From NCBI RefSeq assembly GCF_028993615.1, contig NZ_CP118632.1, positions 4,588,001 through 4,652,000 on the forward strand: a stretch of DNA of 64,000 nucleotides, written 5' to 3'. A program made the translations under genes and the position numbers. Source of the DNA: Herbaspirillum sp. WKF16 (lineage in GTDB: Bacteria > Pseudomonadota > Gammaproteobacteria > Burkholderiales > Burkholderiaceae_D). The notes beneath the pieces are model-generated. The model saw only the letters and a program-made list of their open reading frames with translations, was not told the DNA's origin and did not search any database. Below, in pieces: positions 60,782 to 64,000 of this stretch. The first letter of the stretch is position 1. Each line of letters begins with the position of its first letter.

Positions 60782-61693
60782 ATGGCATCCATCGACTACC
60801 TGATCGGCGTGGACGGCGGCGGCACCAAGACCCTGGTGCGGCTGGCCCGCCCCGACCGCCGCGTGCTGGCCCAGGCCTCCGGCCCCGGCTCGGCGCTGCG
60901 CAATGGCCCGGGCGCCGCCTGGAACGTCATCGTCGCCGCCATCGGCCAAGCCTTCGCCAACGCCGGCCTGCCGCTGGCGCCTGACGCCAGCCTGGCGGTG
61001 GGCATCGGCATCGCCGGCTACAACGTGGCGCAGTGGGCGGCCGACTTCCGCGCCTGCGCCCCCGGCTTCGGCGCGCTGGAGATCGCCAATGACGGCGTGA
61101 CCACCCTGCTGGGCGCGCACGAAGGCCGCGCCGGCGCGGTGATCGCAGTGGGCACCGGCACCATCGGCATCGCCGCCGACATCGACGGCCGCCAGCGCGT
61201 GGTGGACGGCTGGGGCTTCCCCACCGGCGACGACGGCAGCGGCGCCTGGATCGGCATGCGCGCCGTGCACCACGCCCAGCTGGCGCTGGACGGACGCGCC
61301 GCGCGCGGCCCGATGACCGAGGCGGTGCTGGCGCTGTGCCGCGAGGAAGCTGCCGCCGACGACGCCCAGGACGAGCGCGCCGCGCTGCTCGACTGGCTGT
61401 CGCTGGCCGACCAGGCCGCCTTCGCGCGGGTGGCGCGCCCGGTGGTGGCCAACGCCGGCGGCGACGCCGCCGCGCGCGGCCTGCTGCAGGCCGCCGCCGC
61501 CGAGATCGCGCTGATGGCCGAGACGCTCGATCCGTCGCGGCGCCTGCCGCTGGCGCTGTCGGGCGGACTGGCCGCGGCGCTGCAACCGTATCTCGATGCG
61601 CGGCTGCGCCAGCGCATCGTCCCGGCCCGTTCCGACGCCGCCGACGGCGCGCTGCTGCTGGCGCAGCGCGCCATGCAATCCAGCAAGCAATGA
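60782..61693 (+). CDS. BadF/BcrA-type kinase, probable N-acetylglucosamine kinase
   Basis: The protein has 303 residues. The ASKHA nucleotide fold is visible: phosphate-1 'IGVDGGGTKTLVRL', phosphate-2 'VIAVGTGTIGIAADID', and adenosine 'LALSGGLAAALQP'. 'GWGFPTGDDGSGAWIG' is typical of the BadF group that includes eukaryotic-type N-acetylglucosamine kinase. It would phosphorylate the imported sugar, which an ABC system delivers unphosphorylated, to give NagA its substrate. The ATG at 60782 has a weak ribosome-binding site. Confidence 0.9.
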   Translation: MASIDYLIGVDGGGTKTLVRLARPDRRVLAQASGPGSALRNGPGAAWNVIVAAIGQAFANAGLPLAPDASLAVGIGIAGYNVAQWAADFRACAPGFGALEIANDGVTTLLGAHEGRAGAVIAVGTGTIGIAADIDGRQRVVDGWGFPTGDDGSGAWIGMRAVHHAQLALDGRAARGPMTEAVLALCREEAAADDAQDERAALLDWLSLADQAAFARVARPVVANAGGDAAARGLLQAAAAEIALMAETLDPSRRLPLALSGGLAAALQPYLDARLRQRIVPARSDAADGALLLAQRAMQSSKQ

Positions 61694-61709
61694 TCCAGGA
61701 ACCGATCCC

Positions 61710-62837
61710 ATGAACTCCATCGACAACATCCATGGCAACGTGCTGACCCCGCAAGGCTGGGTCAGCGGCGACATCGTCTTTGACGAGCGCATCCGCTCCA
61801 TCGAAGGGCGTCCGCTGCGGCGCGAGCCGCGCATCATCGACGAGGGCGACTACATCCTGCCCGGCTTCATCGACCTGCACGTGCACGGCGGCGGCGGGCG
61901 CGACGTGATGGAAGGCGGCGACGCGGTCGATACCCTGACCCGGCTGCATGCGCGCCACGGCACCACCAGCCTCTTGGCCACCACCATGACGGCGCCGCTG
62001 GACGAGCTGGAGCGCGCACTCAAGGCGGTCGGCGCGGCCTGCCGCGAACGCGCCGCCGGCCGCGCGCGCATCCTCGGCGTGCACCTGGAAGGACCCTACA
62101 TCAATCCCGGCAAGCTGGGCGCGCAGCCCGACTTCGCCATCGAGGCATCACTGGAACAGGTCGACTACCTCAACAGCCTGGCGCCCCTGAAGCTGATCAC
62201 CATCGCGCCGGAAGTCGACGGCCACCTGAAGCTGGTCTGCAAGCTGGCCAACCGCGGCCTGAAGGTGCAGATCGGCCATACGCTGGGCAGCTACGACGAC
62301 GGCGTGGCGGCGCTGGCGCACGGCGCCTCGGGCTTCACCCATTTGTTCAACGCGATGAGCGGCTTCCACCATCGCGAGCCCGGCATGGCCGGCGCCGCAC
62401 TGGCCCACGCCAAGTACGCCGAACTGATTCCCGACCTGCTGCACGTGCATCCCGGCGCCATCCGCGCCGCGCTGCGCGCCATCCCGCGCCTGTACTGCGT
62501 GACCGACTCCACCGCCGCGGCCGGGATGCCCGACGGCGACTACGCGCTGGGCCGCCAGGTGGTGCACAAGTGCGCCGGCGGCGTGCGCCTGGACGACGGC
62601 ACGCTGGCCGGCAGCATCCTGACCATGGACCAGGCGCTGCGCAACCTGGTGTCGCTGGGCCTGGACGTGGCCGAAGCCTCGCTGCGCACCTCGACCTATC
62701 CGGCCGACTATCTCGGCCTGGCCGATCGCGGCCGCCTCACCGCCGGCTGCCATGCCGACATCATCGTGATGGACCGGCAATTCGCCATCAAGGCCGTTTA
62801 TGTGGAAGGAGAAAAGATTGACCTCGCCGATGCCTGA
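61710..62837 (+). CDS. nagA: N-acetylglucosamine-6-phosphate deacetylase
   Basis: The protein has 375 residues. The amidohydrolase metal motif 'DLHVHGGGG', the Glu ligand in 'GVHLEGPYINPGK', His ligands in 'QIGHTLG' and 'FTHLFNAMSG', and the catalytic Asp in 'CVTDSTAAAGMPDG' are all in place, so it should be active. It converts N-acetylglucosamine 6-phosphate to glucosamine 6-phosphate and acetate. It overlaps the SIS gene by 20 bp. The upstream kinase and transporter supply its substrate. Confidence 0.96.
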   Translation: MNSIDNIHGNVLTPQGWVSGDIVFDERIRSIEGRPLRREPRIIDEGDYILPGFIDLHVHGGGGRDVMEGGDAVDTLTRLHARHGTTSLLATTMTAPLDELERALKAVGAACRERAAGRARILGVHLEGPYINPGKLGAQPDFAIEASLEQVDYLNSLAPLKLITIAPEVDGHLKLVCKLANRGLKVQIGHTLGSYDDGVAALAHGASGFTHLFNAMSGFHHREPGMAGAALAHAKYAELIPDLLHVHPGAIRAALRAIPRLYCVTDSTAAAGMPDGDYALGRQVVHKCAGGVRLDDGTLAGSILTMDQALRNLVSLGLDVAEASLRTSTYPADYLGLADRGRLTAGCHADIIVMDRQFAIKAVYVEGEKIDLADA

Positions 62838-63858
62838 CCAATCGCAGATGCTCAAGGAAGCGCGCTCGGCCGCCGACCACGTGGCCGTGCAGCTCACGCG
62901 CGAGCGCGAACGCTACGCCGAACTGGGACGCCGGCTGCGCGCCGCGCCGCCCTCCGGCATCGTCACCGTGGCGCGCGGCAGCTCCGACCACGCGGCCGGC
63001 TATTGCGCCTACCTGACCATGGCGCGCCTGGGCCACATCGTGGCCTCGCTGCCGATGTCGCTGGTGACGCTGAACCGCGCGCCGCTGATCGCCAGGAACG
63101 CGCTAGCCATCGCCATCTCGCAGTCGGGCCAGAGCCCGGACGTGGTGGAGCCGATCCGTTATTTCCGCGAGGGCGGCGCCACCACGGTGGCGCTGGTCAA
63201 CAACGCCGACTCGCCGCTGGCGCGGGCCGCCGAGTGGAGCATCCCGCTGCATGCCGGCATCGAGTCCAGCGTGGCGGCCACCAAGAGCTTCATCGCCAGC
63301 CTGGTGGCCGGCGCCCTGTTCGCCGGCCACTGGCAGGACGACAGCGCCTTCCTGCAGGCGCTGGACCGCCTGCCCGACGCCTTGCGGAGCGCCGCCGACT
63401 GCGACTGGTCGACCGCCGTGGAGTCCTTGTCCGGCAGCGACCGCATCATGGTGGTGGGACGCGGCATCGGCTTCCCGCTGGCGCTGGAAGCGGCGCTCAA
63501 GTGCAAGGAGACCTGCGCCATCCAGGCCGAGGCCTTCAGCGGCGCCGAGATCAAGCACGGCCCGATGGCCCTGATCGACGATGGCTATCCGCTCTTGATG
63601 TTCGCCGTGCGCGGCCCCAGCCAGGCCGGCATGGTGCAGCTGGCCGACGAGATGCGCCACCGCGGCGCCAAGGTGCTGCTGGCGGCGCCCGCCGACATCC
63701 CGCAGCGCGACCTGACGCTGCCGGTGGCGGCCACGCCCGACCTCGACCCCATCGTCGCGATCCAGGCCTTCTACGTGATGGCGGCGCAGCTGTCGGCGGC
63801 GCGCGGTATGGACGCCGACCGCCCGCGCCACCTCAACAAGGTGACCCGGACCAGCTAG
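62818..63858 (+). CDS. SIS-domain aminosugar deaminase/isomerase (NagB-II/AgaS-like)
   Basis: The protein has 346 residues from TTG 62818. AAGGAG sits six bases before this TTG, whereas ATG 62830 lies too far from it, so the TTG is preferred. Two SIS domains are seen: 'RGSSDHAAGYCAYL', 'ISQSGQSPDVVEPI', 'ESSVAATKSFIASL', and 'LALEAALKCKETCAIQAEAF'. No glutamine amidotransferase domain is present, so it is not GlmS. It most likely deaminates glucosamine 6-phosphate to fructose 6-phosphate, completing the pathway. It overlaps nagA and its end overlaps the convergent thioesterase gene by 4 bp. Confidence 0.93.
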   Translation: MTSPMPDQSQMLKEARSAADHVAVQLTRERERYAELGRRLRAAPPSGIVTVARGSSDHAAGYCAYLTMARLGHIVASLPMSLVTLNRAPLIARNALAIAISQSGQSPDVVEPIRYFREGGATTVALVNNADSPLARAAEWSIPLHAGIESSVAATKSFIASLVAGALFAGHWQDDSAFLQALDRLPDALRSAADCDWSTAVESLSGSDRIMVVGRGIGFPLALEAALKCKETCAIQAEAFSGAEIKHGPMALIDDGYPLLMFAVRGPSQAGMVQLADEMRHRGAKVLLAAPADIPQRDLTLPVAATPDLDPIVAIQAFYVMAAQLSAARGMDADRPRHLNKVTRTS

Positions 63859-64000
63859 GCGGCGACATAGGCCATGGTGGCCTGCATCAGCGCCACCACC
63901 TTGGCCGCGCCGCCGGCATGCGCCAGCACTTCGCCGCTGCACACCGCCAGCGAGCGACCGGCGTTCTGCACGCGGCCGATGGCGACGAAGCGCTCGCCGA
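63855..64000 (-). CDS. PaaI-type hotdog thioesterase, cut by window edge
   Basis: Only the last about 48 residues are in the window. The visible C-terminus ('GERFVAIGRVQNAGRSLAV', 'GEVLAHAGG', 'MQATMAYVAA') follows the closing strands of PaaI-family acyl-CoA thioesterases. The rest lies to the right. It converges with the SIS gene and is not evidently part of the aminosugar operon. Confidence 0.65.
   Translation of the reverse strand, partial: GERFVAIGRVQNAGRSLAVCSGEVLAHAGGAAKVVALMQATMAYVAA

Noticed and set aside
62830..62832. ATG 62830 as start of the SIS gene
   Set aside because: AAGGAG lies 18 bases away from it, but six bases from the in-frame TTG 62818, which is therefore preferred.

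Overview
The window is about 64 kb of GC-rich, densely coding bacterial chromosome. It has no rRNA, tRNA, phage or insertion sequence that I can recognise. The gene families point to a plant- or soil-associated betaproteobacterium: Gram-negative trimeric porins with 'QSSVTIYG' N-termini, a Bug (TctC-type) binding protein, FixJ-type two-component systems, XapX proteins and a PACE efflux protein. Oxalobacteraceae, and Herbaspirillum in particular, is my best guess. That is inference from gene content, not a database match.

Layout. 1-10 kb is a signalling block: a truncated GGDEF/EAL protein, a receiver-only regulator, a FixJ-type kinase/regulator pair, a MocR-type regulator, a large Cache-PAS-GGDEF-EAL protein and a chemoreceptor. 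Five copies of an ATAC-N4-GTAT palindrome lie in the promoters of 1.6-10.5 kb and look like one FixJ-family regulon. 10-23 kb holds a degenerate short-chain dehydrogenase, TMEM175 and DUF1275 membrane proteins, an orphan FixJ regulator, two AraC regulators, and an accessory cluster (Dps, alpha/beta hydrolase, DoxX, amidohydrolase, YcaC-like hydrolase, two XapX proteins, receiver plus PAS kinase). 23-32 kb has PaiB/MocR sharing a perfect operator-like dyad, Mn superoxide dismutase, an orphan spore-coat-U protein, PACE/LysR, a 1.5 kb repeat island (465-bp tandem repeat plus REP palindromes), a carnitine-dehydrogenase-like gene, and DUF5993 with DsbB.

32-41 kb is an uptake locus: Bug protein, iron-type binding protein, fused permease, ATPase and porin in one direction, with TctD/TctE divergent. 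41-52 kb carries a hypothetical protein, LysR with a DsbA-like isomerase and CmcJ-like oxidoreductase, a Sel1 protein, two convergent porins separated by two terminators, heme oxygenase with DUF454, and an aldo/keto reductase. 52-64 kb is an amino-sugar locus. A binding protein, OmpR-type regulator and kinase run leftward. Binding protein, two permeases, ATPase, BadF-type kinase, NagA and a SIS-domain deaminase-like protein run rightward. Between them lie two identical-pattern ATGTAA direct repeats exactly 110 bp apart.

The recurring theme is periplasmic binding proteins wired to two-component systems (Bug-TctDE, and the orphan sugar binder with the OmpR/EnvZ pair), each placed back to back with or beside the transporter it probably controls. 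The strongest leads for new biology are the ATAC-N4-GTAT regulon and the ATGTAA-box control region.
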